Below are positions 37,546 through 46,841 of a stretch of 64,000 nucleotides of DNA, one piece after another. The position numbers and the translations under genes were made by a program. The DNA comes from Tritonibacter litoralis (lineage in GTDB: Bacteria; Pseudomonadota; Alphaproteobacteria; Rhodobacterales; Rhodobacteraceae): positions 62,001-126,000 of the forward strand of contig NZ_WIBF01000013.1 of assembly GCF_009496005.1 (NCBI RefSeq). The letters run 5' to 3'. The number at the start of each line of letters is the position of its first letter. Position 1 is the first letter of the stretch. The notes beneath the pieces were generated by a model. It worked only from the letters and a program-made list of their open reading frames with translations. It ran no database searches and had not been told where the DNA came from.

Positions 37546-38286
37546 CTATGTCGAGAGCGTTATCATCACCGGACGGTGGTCTGATCCCCAGAGCTCCGAT
37601 ACAGCCCCGCCAGTGGTGAGGGTCACGTCCCTAACATAGATTTGGTCCATCCTCAGTTGGAAACGGGGAAAGGTGATGCCATCGATTGCCGGCGTAAATC
37701 CACGTTCGGCGAACCAGGCATCGTTGGCGCTGCGCTCGCGCCACCCCCAATCCCGCCACGTATAGCCGAGCGGTGCGGCTAGTATCGGCGCGAGCCATGG
37801 TTCGGAGAAGCTATTGAAATCGCCTGCAACCACCATTGGTCCCTCAAGGGAAATCTGTTCGGCGGCAGCCTCAAGCTCTCGACGCCGTCGCATTGGTCCG
37901 CAACCAGCGCTCAGGTGCAAACAGAGCACTCGGAATCCGAGCGCCGGAAGACTGGCTGCAAGCGTGTCCAGAAACTCGACCCAGCCCATGCGCCGCGCAA
38001 GCCAGGACGCCGGGGCCTTGTTGATCTCTCCGTGGCGGACAACGCTGATGTCGGATAATGGGACTTGGGCAGCGATAGCTACATGGCAGAGCACGCCATC
38101 CTGAAGGTAGTCCCGGGCTTGGACAACGTGGCGGTAGCGACGTGCGACTGCTTCGAGGTGCCCCTCCGTCGCCTCGCACATGACAACCACATCGGGGCTC
38201 AGCGCATCCAGACAGCTCGTGATGCGGCCACTGTCGGAGTTCTCGCAGTAGGTATTCCAGAACAGCAGCCGCACCGTTTCGCTCAA
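37546..38286 (-). CDS. endonuclease/exonuclease/phosphatase (EEP) family protein
   Basis: 246 residues, no signal peptide. All EEP motifs are present: LLFWNTYCEN (metal-site Asn), VVMCEATE (catalytic Glu), LHLSAG, VVAGDFNSFSEP, GSDHRPVMI (Asp-His). Could cut DNA or act as a phosphodiesterase. ATG overlaps the stop of the upstream membrane protein gene (ATGA), so the two are made together; convergent with the polymerase gene. Confidence 0.85.
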   Translation of the reverse strand: MSETVRLLFWNTYCENSDSGRITSCLDALSPDVVVMCEATEGHLEAVARRYRHVVQARDYLQDGVLCHVAIAAQVPLSDISVVRHGEINKAPASWLARRMGWVEFLDTLAASLPALGFRVLCLHLSAGCGPMRRRRELEAAAEQISLEGPMVVAGDFNSFSEPWLAPILAAPLGYTWRDWGWRERSANDAWFAERGFTPAIDGITFPRFQLRMDQIYVRDVTLTTGGAVSELWGSDHRPVMITLST

Positions 38287-39686
38287 CTGCCGCCTCGTTT
38301 ACGGTCGTTTCGTTTTCGGCGCCGCTTGACTGCCCTTACGACCGTTTCCCAGACTGCGGACAGGATCGCTGCCAGAGCTTTCACGGCAAAATACAGTAGG
38401 ACCAGCGAAACGAAGTTCACAAACCATAGTGACAGGAACACCACCACACCGACGGAGATCAGCAGATCGAGGGACATCCAGCCGATAGGCCAGATATCCA
38501 TCTCATCGAGCTTGTCGCTTTCCTCGTCGCTGAGGCTGGGATTGTTTCGGTAGATCAAGCGCCCATCGATAGCCGCGCGCCGCAACCACAGCCATAGGCA
38601 GCTGAAAGTGATCGCCCCAATCATGAACAGTACGATAGGGGCCGCGTAAGTCTGAAGACTTAAGGTGTAATCGCTCAGATCGACAACATCGTTCATAGAT
38701 CTCAGAAATGTTGTGAAATCCTCGATACTGAGCTTGGTGAAGTCCTTCTGGAAGATCGCAATCGCACCGCCAAAGACCATATCGATGATAGTCTCATCTT
38801 CGGTCGAGCGCAGAAAGACATTTTGCAAGTGCATCGCGACAGCCATGGTCCCGGTGAAAATTGCCGCGAGGATCAGGTGATGGAAGAAGCTCTCGAAACG
38901 CTCGAAACCGCAGCGGCTGTCGTCGCTTCCCAGATCAGGAACCAGGATTAGGTCAAGCTCATGTCGCATGGTCTCAGAGAAGAAGGCGGAGAAAGAACAC
39001 AGAAAAATGAATGCACCGAATACAATGCCCATGCCGACGATTGCGATCAGAAAGTAGGCCGCGAAGCCGAAGATCGCGTTTGCGGTCGTACTGATGAGCG
39101 CGCCATCGAACGTTGCCGCAACGGACCAGTCGAACTCGTGCAGGGGATGGATGAACCCGACCGGATCTTGCAAATCGACGAAGCGTTTCTGGTGTTCGCT
39201 TGGCTCCATCCACAGCCACTCCAATACGACCGGCCAGAAATCGAACAACCCGATATAAAGTCCCGAGGAGACGGCGACGCCGAGGCCGATCAGCGCCCAA
39301 GGGCGTGCCATGTCTCGCCATTTCGCGATTACCAAGTCCGGATCTGCTGGCGAGAAGTCTTTTCGGCGCAGCATCCCCGAACTGACCAGTTCCCGCAGTA
39401 GCCGTTCGATTTCCCGGATGGCCAGCAGCAAATTGACCAGCGCAAGAGGTAGCAGAAGCAAACCTGTAATGGCCCAGTTTGGTGCCCAGACATAGCCAAC
39501 CTGTTTGCTATAGGTTGCCGCGACCGGAAAACCCGCCAACTTCTCGCCTGAAACATAACCGTTAAACTCCACATCGTGAATCTGCAGAGCAAATGATGCT
39601 GCAATTAGAAACAAGCCAGCAAGTAGGTTTAGTACCATTATTATCGTAGCATTCTTGCCAGCATAAATCCAGAATCTTAAAGCCAT
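38283..39686 (-). CDS. multi-pass membrane protein paired with EEP nuclease
   Basis: 467 residues, about eight membrane segments: N-terminal helices at 16-36 and 70-90, central helices near 130-155, 205-235 and 265-290, C-terminal ones near 350-375 and 405-450, with a charged tail KRRRKRNDRKR. A conserved-looking soluble section FGGAIAIFQKDFTKLSIEDF lies between helices. No family recognised. Coupled by overlap to the EEP gene, which suggests a membrane sensor or anchor plus nuclease. Confidence 0.75.
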   Translation of the reverse strand: MALRFWIYAGKNATIIMVLNLLAGLFLIAASFALQIHDVEFNGYVSGEKLAGFPVAATYSKQVGYVWAPNWAITGLLLLPLALVNLLLAIREIERLLRELVSSGMLRRKDFSPADPDLVIAKWRDMARPWALIGLGVAVSSGLYIGLFDFWPVVLEWLWMEPSEHQKRFVDLQDPVGFIHPLHEFDWSVAATFDGALISTTANAIFGFAAYFLIAIVGMGIVFGAFIFLCSFSAFFSETMRHELDLILVPDLGSDDSRCGFERFESFFHHLILAAIFTGTMAVAMHLQNVFLRSTEDETIIDMVFGGAIAIFQKDFTKLSIEDFTTFLRSMNDVVDLSDYTLSLQTYAAPIVLFMIGAITFSCLWLWLRRAAIDGRLIYRNNPSLSDEESDKLDEMDIWPIGWMSLDLLISVGVVVFLSLWFVNFVSLVLLYFAVKALAAILSAVWETVVRAVKRRRKRNDRKRGGS

Positions 39687-40240
39687 TTAGAAACTTACCT
39701 CTCCGAGGTTAATATATCAAACTATTAATTGAATTATTTCCCATGAATTAACATCCCTTGCTAGAGACCGAGTGTATTCCGAACCTCTGTAATTTACAAC
39801 GTATCGTTGCGATGCTTTAGGTCGTTTATAGCACAGAGAGCGATTCCGGCTCAGTGTTGCAAACGACTCCTGACACTCCCGAGAGGTCGTTGTCTACTAA
39901 GGCGTCCGATGCCTCCGCCACCCCTTGAGCCAGATCAGTTTCACCAACTAGATCACAGCGAAACCTTCATCGGGGTCTGGGCATGGGTGTGGGAGGGCTG
40001 TGACACCAGGTTAACGCTTACACTCATTCAGAACTTTCGCGCATAGGCGGTCGTCAAAAACTGTCGTTTCTGACCACGTGTTCTTGGGCCTTGATATTGC
40101 GGATTCTGCCGTGATCACAAACCGTTGCCAAAACTCCTCTCAGTTTTGGTAGGTTTTTGACACTCTCTGAGTTGGCGATGCAGTCATTCGCCGCGTCACC
40201 TCACTTTGGGAGGTTTGGGCTCTCTACGGGCATTCGCTGC
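39687..40240. other. intergenic region, no gene recognised
   Basis: About 550 bases upstream of the membrane protein gene and downstream of the serine recombinase. AT-rich near 39.7 kb (probable promoter of the membrane/nuclease pair). From 40219 the sequence is shared with 57236 onward. Short open frames here have no ribosome site or family support. Confidence 0.5.
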
Positions 40241-40514
40241 TTAATCTGAAAGTGTCCGCTTTGCTCCCTTCAAGCTGGCTGCATAGTTTTTGACCGTTTG
40301 TGGATGCCATTTGCCACCTTTGCGGGTTTTCACACCTCTCGCGTTCAGCAGCTTAGCTGTTCCTGAAAAGCTGCCAGCCTCAGCCAAAGCCGTCTCAAAC
40401 TCTTGGCTGATCGTTCCATAAAACTCCTGCTTTTCCTGCTGTCTGACCTTTGCAAGCCGCTGTGCGTTCCGCCCAAGGATCGTTCCACGCGCCTTGGCGG
40501 CTTGCAGAGCAGCT
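40219..40514. repeat. direct repeat copy 1 (serine recombinase 3' end)
   Basis: About 296 bases nearly identical to 57236-57532, with scattered single-base changes, in the same orientation. Covers the 3' part of the recombinase gene and about 22 bases behind its stop codon. Confidence 0.88.
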
Positions 40515-40897
40515 TTGGTTCTCTCAGAAATCTGTCTGCGTTCCTCTTCAGCGAAACACGCCAGCAGATGCAAAAAGAATGTTGAGACATTTGGATGTTC
40601 GCAGACGACCAGCTCAATCCCCTGATCAATGATGCCAGAGATGAACGAGACCTTCCGAGAAAACCTGTCGAGTTTTGGGATCAGCAGTTTGGATCGGGTC
40701 TTCTTGACGAGATTGATCGCTTTCCACAGTTCAACTCGGTCATTGCGCTTTCCTGATTGTACTTCGGTGAACTCCGCAATCACGTTGTCGTTTGGCTGAA
40801 GGAATTGCTCGACCATCGTGCGTTGCGCTTCCAGCCCGAGACCTGAGCGTCCTTGGCGTTCCGTTGAAACTCGAAAATAGACGACATATTCGACCAA
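40241..40897 (-). CDS. serine recombinase (resolvase/invertase family)
   Basis: 218 residues starting at TTG 40897 with a strong GGAGGG site. Catalytic serine S11 in YFRVSTERQG, SGKRNDR, IPKLDRFSR, LACFAEEERRQISERTKAAL, and a C-terminal helix-turn-helix (SFSGTAKLLNARGVKTRKGGKW). It could resolve, invert or integrate DNA. A decayed second copy lies 17 kb away in the same orientation. Confidence 0.92.
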   Translation of the reverse strand: MVEYVVYFRVSTERQGRSGLGLEAQRTMVEQFLQPNDNVIAEFTEVQSGKRNDRVELWKAINLVKKTRSKLLIPKLDRFSRKVSFISGIIDQGIELVVCEHPNVSTFFLHLLACFAEEERRQISERTKAALQAAKARGTILGRNAQRLAKVRQQEKQEFYGTISQEFETALAEAGSFSGTAKLLNARGVKTRKGGKWHPQTVKNYAASLKGAKRTLSD

Positions 40898-41530
40898 AAA
40901 ATCCCTCCGTAACCGACAAACGTTGGTTTGTCGTAGAAGGCTTCCGAAAGTTGGGAAAATGGATCAACGAAAGGCTTGAGTGATTGAGGGAAGGAATTTC
41001 AGAATGGAGGGGGAGAGGCGCTGTTGCCGCGTATCTACTTTGAACTCTTGTCTTATTAGATGTCTGTTATGCTCAGCTAGCGCCCGTGGCAACGTTGCAG
41101 CATCAGAGCGTTCGATGGAATACCCTTGCGGTATAAACGCGGAAATAGCCGTCCTTTTCTTCAAGTGTGGCTTCATGCTAGCTCTTGACAGTAAGTGAGA
41201 TTGTCAAGAGCTATTTATAAGCCTCAAGTCTAAAATCTGCTTTAAGTAAAGTGGCATTATGCTATTTAACTTGCTGTGAAGCACCCAGTGTGTTCAAATT
41301 AAACACTAGAACCATTGCGCTTGATTGGGTGCATTTGTAGTTCGTATGAGCCACCGTTTGATATATTAGAAAATTTTTCGCAATGCAAAGTGTGATTGGA
41401 AAGACCGAAGTGGGTGTTACAATTTCGTGTTAGTTTTCGGAGTCGTAGACACGCTCCCGTTTCCGATATGTTTACGTTTGCGGGCGGTGGTTGGTGTGAT
41501 TCTTGCAACTTTCAAAGACGGTACGATGCG
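40898..41530. other. AT-rich upstream region of the P-loop ATPase gene
   Basis: About 630 bases with no supported gene. Contains an inverted repeat at 41179-41213 and AT-rich sequence (41210-41400) suited to a promoter. The ATPase frame is open from 41396. Confidence 0.5.
41179..41213. repeat. 12-bp inverted repeat (operator or hairpin)
   Basis: TAGCTCTTGACA at 41179-41190 is the exact reverse complement of 41202-41213 with 11 bases between. TTTATAA follows. It lies about 320 bases before the ATPase start. Confidence 0.7.
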
Positions 41531-43201
41531 ATGTCAAAGCGAACCCCCGCGAAGAAGAAACGCATGGCGCAAGGTGATAAGCTTTCGTTGAAGAACATGT
41601 ATCTAGGCGAAGTAGACACTACCATAGAACTCGATATCAGCGGGAGAGAGGCCCGAAGCGATTTTTACAACTCTTACTACGTCCGTAGCGATGCAGAGGT
41701 TGCTTCGTTCTTAGACGGTCGGAAATGCTTTGTTTACGGTCAAAAAGGTGCGGGAAAAACGGCGTTCCTTCGTTATATAGGTGAGCGCCTTAGACGCGAT
41801 ACCCAAATGGGTAGGGATTTTGATCTCTATCTTTTTTCTAAGGACTTCCCAAAAGCCATCTACGAGGATTTAACGGAGTTCACTGCAAAAAAGCGAAAAA
41901 TTGACCCAGATGATTTCCAGCACCGCCTAAACCCATTTCGCGATATCGACTATGAGGACCTTTGGACATTTATCCTCCTCCAAAAACTTAGTGAACAGGT
42001 CAAGGAAAACGGAGGCCTGAAAGTTGTTCACGATGTTCACTTCAAGCGTTTTTTGCAGCTCTTGGACCTTGTTGAGTCTGGATCGGTTTTTGACCGATTT
42101 GCTCGCCTTTTGCCAAAAGTACGTAAAGGTTCATTGTCTTTAGCCGAGAGTCCATCTGTGGTAGTTGATCTTGAGTTCGATGGATCGTCCAGCGATGTGG
42201 CCAAGTTTTCTGACTATGTTTCGGAACTTCGGGATGAATACAGTAAGCTTACCTTCTCTGCAGGTTCTTACCATTTGATGTTTGACGAAATCGATCCTAG
42301 AGTTGGCTCTGGTAAAGCATTTGACCTTGATTGCATTCTCATCCGAGACCTTATTCTTACCATCTACAATCTTAATCGCAGCCATTCGTCTTCGGTAAGG
42401 CGCGTTTTCTTCAGCGCAGCCATTCGCTCAGAAATACTCCGTGAAGTCAATCGGTTGGGTAAGGAGGTGCATAAATACCTGGAAACTCTAGGTATACACA
42501 TGAATTGGGGGGAGTTAGGTCGACGAGACGTAGACCATCCTCTGATAAAAATGGTTTGCAAGAAGATTATCCATTCTGAGAAAAAACTAGGCATTTATGG
42601 ACACCAAGACGACGAGAACTACCGAGAAATATGGAAGAAATACTTTCAGAAAACTCAAGGAGAAGTTCTGTCACCCAACGAAATTTTGCGCCTAACTTGG
42701 ATGAAACCTAGAGATGTTGTTCGCTACCTTAATGCCTGCCGCGACTTGGATGGGGATGCTAAGGTGTTTGACAAAAGTTTGCTGGACAGATCCCTCGGAC
42801 CTTACAGCTTTGGCAGTTGGCGCGATATTCAGGCACAGTTGTCCGGTTCGGTTGGTGCAGAGGTCGTATCAGCCCTTGAATCCGTTTTCTCTCGCTTTCA
42901 TCGGAAATTCAACATAGACGAACTGCAGCATCGCATAGACAGTATCGCCGCTATGAGTGAGAAAGGTCAGGCGCTCAAGGAGTTATTTAAGCCATTGGAT
43001 GTTCTGGAACTGCTCTATTTTCATGGTATTGTGGGTGTGCCCTCTGGTGGATCGAGAGCAGATTTTTATTTCGAAGGCCATACCTCTCCCGACTTTTTTG
43101 AAGGTATTCAGCTGCACGATGGTTTGGCCGCAAAATTTAAGCTTAAAAAGATTCGTAAGTCTGGGGAACATACTAGGGATCTGTTTGAATCCGGTGAATG
43201 A
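41531..43201 (+). CDS. P-loop ATPase, Sll1717-like
   Basis: 556 residues from ATG 41531; an earlier in-frame ATG at 41468 is possible because the ribosome site is weak. Walker A GQKGAGKT (70-77), Walker B-like HLMFDEID, then SAAIRSEILREVNR as a sensor-like region and a long helical C-terminal half. The pattern resembles the Sll1717-type stand-alone STAND/KAP-like ATPases found in islands, often linked with defence. Low GC compared with the core genes. No nuclease or effector domain was recognised in it. Confidence 0.72.
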   Translation: MSKRTPAKKKRMAQGDKLSLKNMYLGEVDTTIELDISGREARSDFYNSYYVRSDAEVASFLDGRKCFVYGQKGAGKTAFLRYIGERLRRDTQMGRDFDLYLFSKDFPKAIYEDLTEFTAKKRKIDPDDFQHRLNPFRDIDYEDLWTFILLQKLSEQVKENGGLKVVHDVHFKRFLQLLDLVESGSVFDRFARLLPKVRKGSLSLAESPSVVVDLEFDGSSSDVAKFSDYVSELRDEYSKLTFSAGSYHLMFDEIDPRVGSGKAFDLDCILIRDLILTIYNLNRSHSSSVRRVFFSAAIRSEILREVNRLGKEVHKYLETLGIHMNWGELGRRDVDHPLIKMVCKKIIHSEKKLGIYGHQDDENYREIWKKYFQKTQGEVLSPNEILRLTWMKPRDVVRYLNACRDLDGDAKVFDKSLLDRSLGPYSFGSWRDIQAQLSGSVGAEVVSALESVFSRFHRKFNIDELQHRIDSIAAMSEKGQALKELFKPLDVLELLYFHGIVGVPSGGSRADFYFEGHTSPDFFEGIQLHDGLAAKFKLKKIRKSGEHTRDLFESGE

Positions 43202-43267
43202 AAATAACGAAATTTTATCCTGCTGCAATGTTAGGAAACTATTTTGTTATGAAAAAAGTAGAGTGAT

Positions 43268-43355
43268 GCTTCAGTGCTTCAGTGCTTCAGTGCTTCAGTG
43301 CTTCAGTGCTTCAGTGCTTCAGTGCTTCAGTGCTTCAGTGCTTCAGTGTTTCAGT
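43268..43355. repeat. octamer tandem repeat, 11 units of GCTTCAGT
   Basis: Ten perfect copies of the 8-bp unit followed by one with a single change (GTTTCAGT). Lies 66 bases behind the ATPase stop. Unit length and perfection are typical of slipped-strand (phase-variable) repeats; here it is between genes. Confidence 0.95.
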
Positions 43356-43489
43356 GTGTTCAAGGCGATTGCAGTAGTTGTTTCCTTGGGTCGTTTTTTA
43401 ACGGAATTGCTGCCAAAGGCAATTCATTCAATTAGGGCCGAGTACGCCCCCCATATTCCACCAGAAGGCATCTATGCCTTGGTCAAAAA

Positions 43490-43526
43490 ACGAGCGTTGG
43501 TGCTGGGTCCAACGCTCGTCTTTTTT
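43490..43526. terminator. bidirectional terminator
   Basis: 11-bp stem (43490-43500 with 43509-43519), followed by CTTTTTT on the plus strand and preceded by AAAAAA, so it also works leftward. Confidence 0.85.
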
Positions 43527-43620
43527 GGGATTTCTATTGTTTTCCGATCAACGGAGATCGAACCGAAGCTTGGCGACTGGCAAAGGTTGCCAGTCGTCCA
43601 AGTCGTTCAAAGTGAACGTT

Positions 43621-44244
43621 TTATTCTATGGTGGGCACGACTTTAATGTCCGTCAGGCTGAACAGGAATGTTCGGTCTTCGAGGTCTGGCGATGAGCCAA
43701 ACACTGCGGACCATGTGGTGCGGATACATTGGTTCTCAAGCATATTGCCGTATTTGAACTTTCCAGAAAACATCACGGGGTCGTTGCGTTTCATGGTCAA
43801 GATGGCAGGCCATGCATTTGGGGCAACCTCGGCTCGGACGCTGTTTCCAAAGCCGACGAAGAGTTCCACATAGATTTTGTCTCCTGCATCGGTGGCGTCT
43901 GCATCTTCAAATAACCCAACCCAATTGTGGTGCGGCGCTAAACCATGAAACACTTGGTCCCCGCACAGGGTTCCGTTGGCGTTGATGAAGGCTGTTGCTG
44001 CCGCTGCATCGTTGGCGGCGGCATCTGCTTCGGCGATAGCGCTGCCGATAATGTCCAAAAACACATGTTGGTCCGCCGGAGCATAGGCAGCCACGTATTT
44101 TTCGAATTTCTCACCTTGAACATCCGAGGTGAAAAGCCAGTAGAGGATGTAGCCGATACCCAACAAAATGATTGGTTTTTTCAACCTCCGAATAGGGCCT
44201 TTGCGTTTCTTACCTTGGTTTGCGGTCTCTGTTGTTTGTGTCAT
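43621..44244 (-). CDS. hypothetical single-span membrane protein
   Basis: 207 residues from ATG 44244; a TTG at 44265 is in frame. Basic N terminus (GKKRKGPIRRLKKP), one helix at about 25-40 (IILLGIGYILYWLF), then a soluble extracytoplasmic part with GTLCGDQVFHGLAPHHNWVG and ENQCIRTTW. No family recognised. Ends in front of the bidirectional terminator. Confidence 0.6.
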   Translation of the reverse strand: MTQTTETANQGKKRKGPIRRLKKPIILLGIGYILYWLFTSDVQGEKFEKYVAAYAPADQHVFLDIIGSAIAEADAAANDAAAATAFINANGTLCGDQVFHGLAPHHNWVGLFEDADATDAGDKIYVELFVGFGNSVRAEVAPNAWPAILTMKRNDPVMFSGKFKYGNMLENQCIRTTWSAVFGSSPDLEDRTFLFSLTDIKVVPTIE

Positions 44245-44318
44245 ATCTGTTTCTCTGTGCTTCAAATGATGTTGGCGATTGAAAACGATTTGATGTCACC
44301 CAGCGGTGCGTCGGGTGT

Positions 44319-45890
44319 TCAACGTTCACTGGCGACTTGATTGCGGGTGTCTGTGAGGGCAGCTTGGCAAGCTGGATGCGTGACAACGGGACTTGTATCC
44401 CGGCCATTCGCCGGAAGAGCTTCCATATGTAATGCAGATTTATTCAGCTCTTGCTGTGCGCCTTGCCAATCTATTGATTGCTCAAAAGCGTCTGTGGCTG
44501 CGCTCAAGATATCGGTGAGTGCGGTTCTGTTTTGGGGGCTTTCGAGAAACCAAGAGCCTTGCGCGTGCCAGTCTTGATTGTCGGCCTGCGACCAAAGCGA
44601 GAGATAGGTCATTGCGAAGGGTTGTGAGAGGGCTGCATATCCCCCGGTTTTGTTGAAAGCTGTCAGATTGCTGTTTTCAAGCCTATGTTGTTCCACATTG
44701 AACGTGTTGGCTGCGACATGGAATGTTACACGGCACCTGCTTTGCTGGGTCAAATCTACCGGCTTGCCGAGGTTCATGACCTCGTGAATGCCCCCACATT
44801 CTGAGATTGGCTTTTGGGACCTAACTGCTGTTCCTTGAGGTTCTCGACAGGCTGTTTGTTCCGTCAGGTGGAATGACACCGCCGTGAAATCAAGGGCGTT
44901 TGAGATACCGTTCAGCCTGTCGATCTCTTTGGGTGACAGCGGATACACGGCAACTGTGTGCTTGCCATAGACTGCGATATTTTTATCGGGTTGCTGCGTC
45001 TCTGTGTTGAAATAGGCAAGGTCACGAAATCGCTGCCGCTCACCCCTGTATTGCAATTCTGAACCAAAAGGTTCGGCCCAAGCTTCCTGATCTTTGCAAA
45101 GGGCTTCTAAGGTGACGGTGCCGACTGGCTGCCACTGATTGTTGACATGCCTTAGTTTGAGTTGGCTCGCTGGGATGCCGATTTGCGACCAAAGACTTGG
45201 CATATTGCCCTTGGTGTTGAAAGCATCGCTACCAAGGGGATCTGTTGAAATGAATTGGTTTATCAATTTGGCGTTTCTCAGGCAGGTCCTGTAAATCGCC
45301 TGCTCGAGTGTTTGATCAGCGCTGTCGTATTGGTCGGGTTCAGGGACAGCAGCCACATTGTCTTCCCCACATCCATCACATTCTTCGCCTTCACCCCAGA
45401 TAAAGGCGCTGGCTGATCCATCGATGAAGCGACCAAGGAAGATTTGCACCTCTGAAGAGGAGGACAGATCTATCTGATGTCCCATATTGTGTTCCATCAG
45501 CCCCAGAGCTTGCCTGAGCGCATGGGCCGTATTGCGGCCCCACAGGCCATCTAACGTGCTGCCGTAGAAGTTATAGGCTGCCAGCTCGCGTTGGACCTGA
45601 ATCCGATCGGCTGTGCTGAGCTGTTTGAACCCTGTTTCCAATATCGTCAGGGACCGGCTTGATACCTCCGCTTGCGTGGCTGCGAAGGTGGGTGCAGGGC
45701 CTGTAAGGGCGATGGAAGATAAGGCTATGGCTGTCTCTGCCTTCGGTAGTGACTTGTACAGGACGAGCGAGCTTTCAGGGGGCAGCGACCTAGAATGGCG
45801 ATCATTGGAAGAAACTTCTGCTAGTGCGATGACGTCCGCGCTGCAAAATCTACAATCAGACAACTCTGTCTTGAATGAGCATGGGCGCAC
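44319..45890 (-). CDS. hypothetical secreted protein with peptidoglycan-binding-like segment
   Basis: Up to 523 residues. A helix-rich motif QVQRELAAYNFYGSTLDGLW, GRNTAHALRQAL resembles a peptidoglycan-binding repeat. A hydrophobic stretch ending PTFAATQA (about residues 52-72 of the longest frame) looks like a signal peptide, but no ATG/GTG/TTG sits just before it; the only upstream starts are GTG 45890 and a TTG shortly after. The 5' end also overlaps an ankyrin gene on the other strand. The true start is therefore unclear, and a frameshift near the 5' end is possible. Confidence 0.5.
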   Translation of the reverse strand: MRPCSFKTELSDCRFCSADVIALAEVSSNDRHSRSLPPESSLVLYKSLPKAETAIALSSIALTGPAPTFAATQAEVSSRSLTILETGFKQLSTADRIQVQRELAAYNFYGSTLDGLWGRNTAHALRQALGLMEHNMGHQIDLSSSSEVQIFLGRFIDGSASAFIWGEGEECDGCGEDNVAAVPEPDQYDSADQTLEQAIYRTCLRNAKLINQFISTDPLGSDAFNTKGNMPSLWSQIGIPASQLKLRHVNNQWQPVGTVTLEALCKDQEAWAEPFGSELQYRGERQRFRDLAYFNTETQQPDKNIAVYGKHTVAVYPLSPKEIDRLNGISNALDFTAVSFHLTEQTACREPQGTAVRSQKPISECGGIHEVMNLGKPVDLTQQSRCRVTFHVAANTFNVEQHRLENSNLTAFNKTGGYAALSQPFAMTYLSLWSQADNQDWHAQGSWFLESPQNRTALTDILSAATDAFEQSIDWQGAQQELNKSALHMEALPANGRDTSPVVTHPACQAALTDTRNQVASER

Positions 45891-46449
45891 TCCTTTGCAC
45901 GAAGCATCCGCTCAAGGGTTCTATTTTCTTGTTGAACTCTTGCTCGATCACGAAAGAGCCAATCAATGGCTCAACAGTGAAGACAACGACGGTCTAACAG
46001 CATACGAGCACGCCCAATTGGCGCTATCTGAGACAATGCTTGCGTGTCACCCGGAAGCGGAAAATCCTTTTGTTCTTGTACCCTTCATTGTTAAGTTGCC
46101 CTATTACGAGCAGCGAAGGCCTTACCTGCGCATTCATGAGCTCCTTCTGAATGCCGGAGCAGATACTTCATTAGAGTCGGCAAGGGGACTCTGGCTTAGT
46201 CGATGCTCCCAATCAGACCAAGATGTGCGAAGAAAAGTCGAGGAGGCAGCGGACCTGTACTCGACGTTGACAGAAGTGTCGCTGGCAGTCTCACGGGAAA
46301 AGCAGCTGAAAGAAATGGAGGAAAAGGTTGAGCTATTGCGCGAGCTAACTCAGCTAATGCCTACCACGACCAGGCCGACTGCCGACGAACTTGAGCAACA
46401 GATCAAGCAACTGTATCGCGAAGAAGGGTTCGAACCCCCACTTCGTTAA
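45712..46449 (+). CDS. ankyrin-repeat protein
   Basis: About 245 residues if it begins at ATG 45712 (TAAGGG upstream); ATG 45727 or 45829 are alternatives. Ankyrin signature NEHGRTPLHEASAQGFYFLV-ELLLDH, a second weaker repeat (DNDGLTAYEHAQLAL), LHELLLNAGADTSLE-type ending, then a helical coiled tail (EKQLKEMEEKVELLRELTQL). Likely a protein-binding adaptor, possibly immunity or effector related in this island. Its 5' part overlaps the opposing secreted-protein frame. Confidence 0.6.
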   Translation: MEDKAMAVSAFGSDLYRTSELSGGSDLEWRSLEETSASAMTSALQNLQSDNSVLNEHGRTPLHEASAQGFYFLVELLLDHERANQWLNSEDNDGLTAYEHAQLALSETMLACHPEAENPFVLVPFIVKLPYYEQRRPYLRIHELLLNAGADTSLESARGLWLSRCSQSDQDVRRKVEEAADLYSTLTEVSLAVSREKQLKEMEEKVELLRELTQLMPTTTRPTADELEQQIKQLYREEGFEPPLR

Positions 46450-46841
46450 GAGCATTGCGGAAGCCAGCTCCGAATTTCGTTGTCGCTGTGAAGCTGCCAT
46501 TCGCGCAAGCGCAGCAAAAGCTCCCTTCGCGGACTTAACCTCACATTGGGTCGGCGCTTTTTGCTAGATGTTGCGCTTGCAGCACTCTGGCATGACGTCA
46601 ATGGCTGGTCAGGGCTGACTGGCGTCATCTGGCAGCATGGATCAGATGCGGGTTCGCTGCAACCTTGGAGCCGCACCGCCGCAAGTCCGGTGTGAGCCCA
46701 TTCTGACCGATGCTGCAACTTGCGCGAACGTCTGCTATCGATCATGTCTGAGCGAGATCTTGGTTAAACGCCTCAGTGTTCAAATAGGCATAGGAGTGGT
46801 AGATCAACAACTTTGGCTACCGCTCGGGCCAGCCATCAAGT
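46450..46841. other. intergenic region with degenerate repeat material
   Basis: About 390 bases. No supported gene. The section around 46640-46745 (GCTGCAACCT..., GACCGATGCTGCAACTTGCG) resembles the dispersed repeat material at 47.9-48.7 and 49.8-50.1 kb. Confidence 0.4.

Larger units (their letters stand above)
43202..43620. other. intergenic region with tandem repeat and terminators
   Basis: About 420 bases holding the octamer repeat, a bidirectional terminator at 43490-43519, and a 10-bp hairpin at 43574-43596. An open frame running through the repeat (from 42957) is in the wrong frame for the ATPase and codes low-complexity LQCFSASV repeats, so it is not taken as a gene. Confidence 0.6.

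Noticed and set aside
43268-43355. CRISPR array
   Set aside because: Units are contiguous 8-mers without spacers, and no cas genes are present.
42957-43646. 229-codon open frame through the octamer repeat
   Set aside because: Overlaps the ATPase in another frame, codes repetitive LQCFSASV from the tandem repeat, and has no family support.
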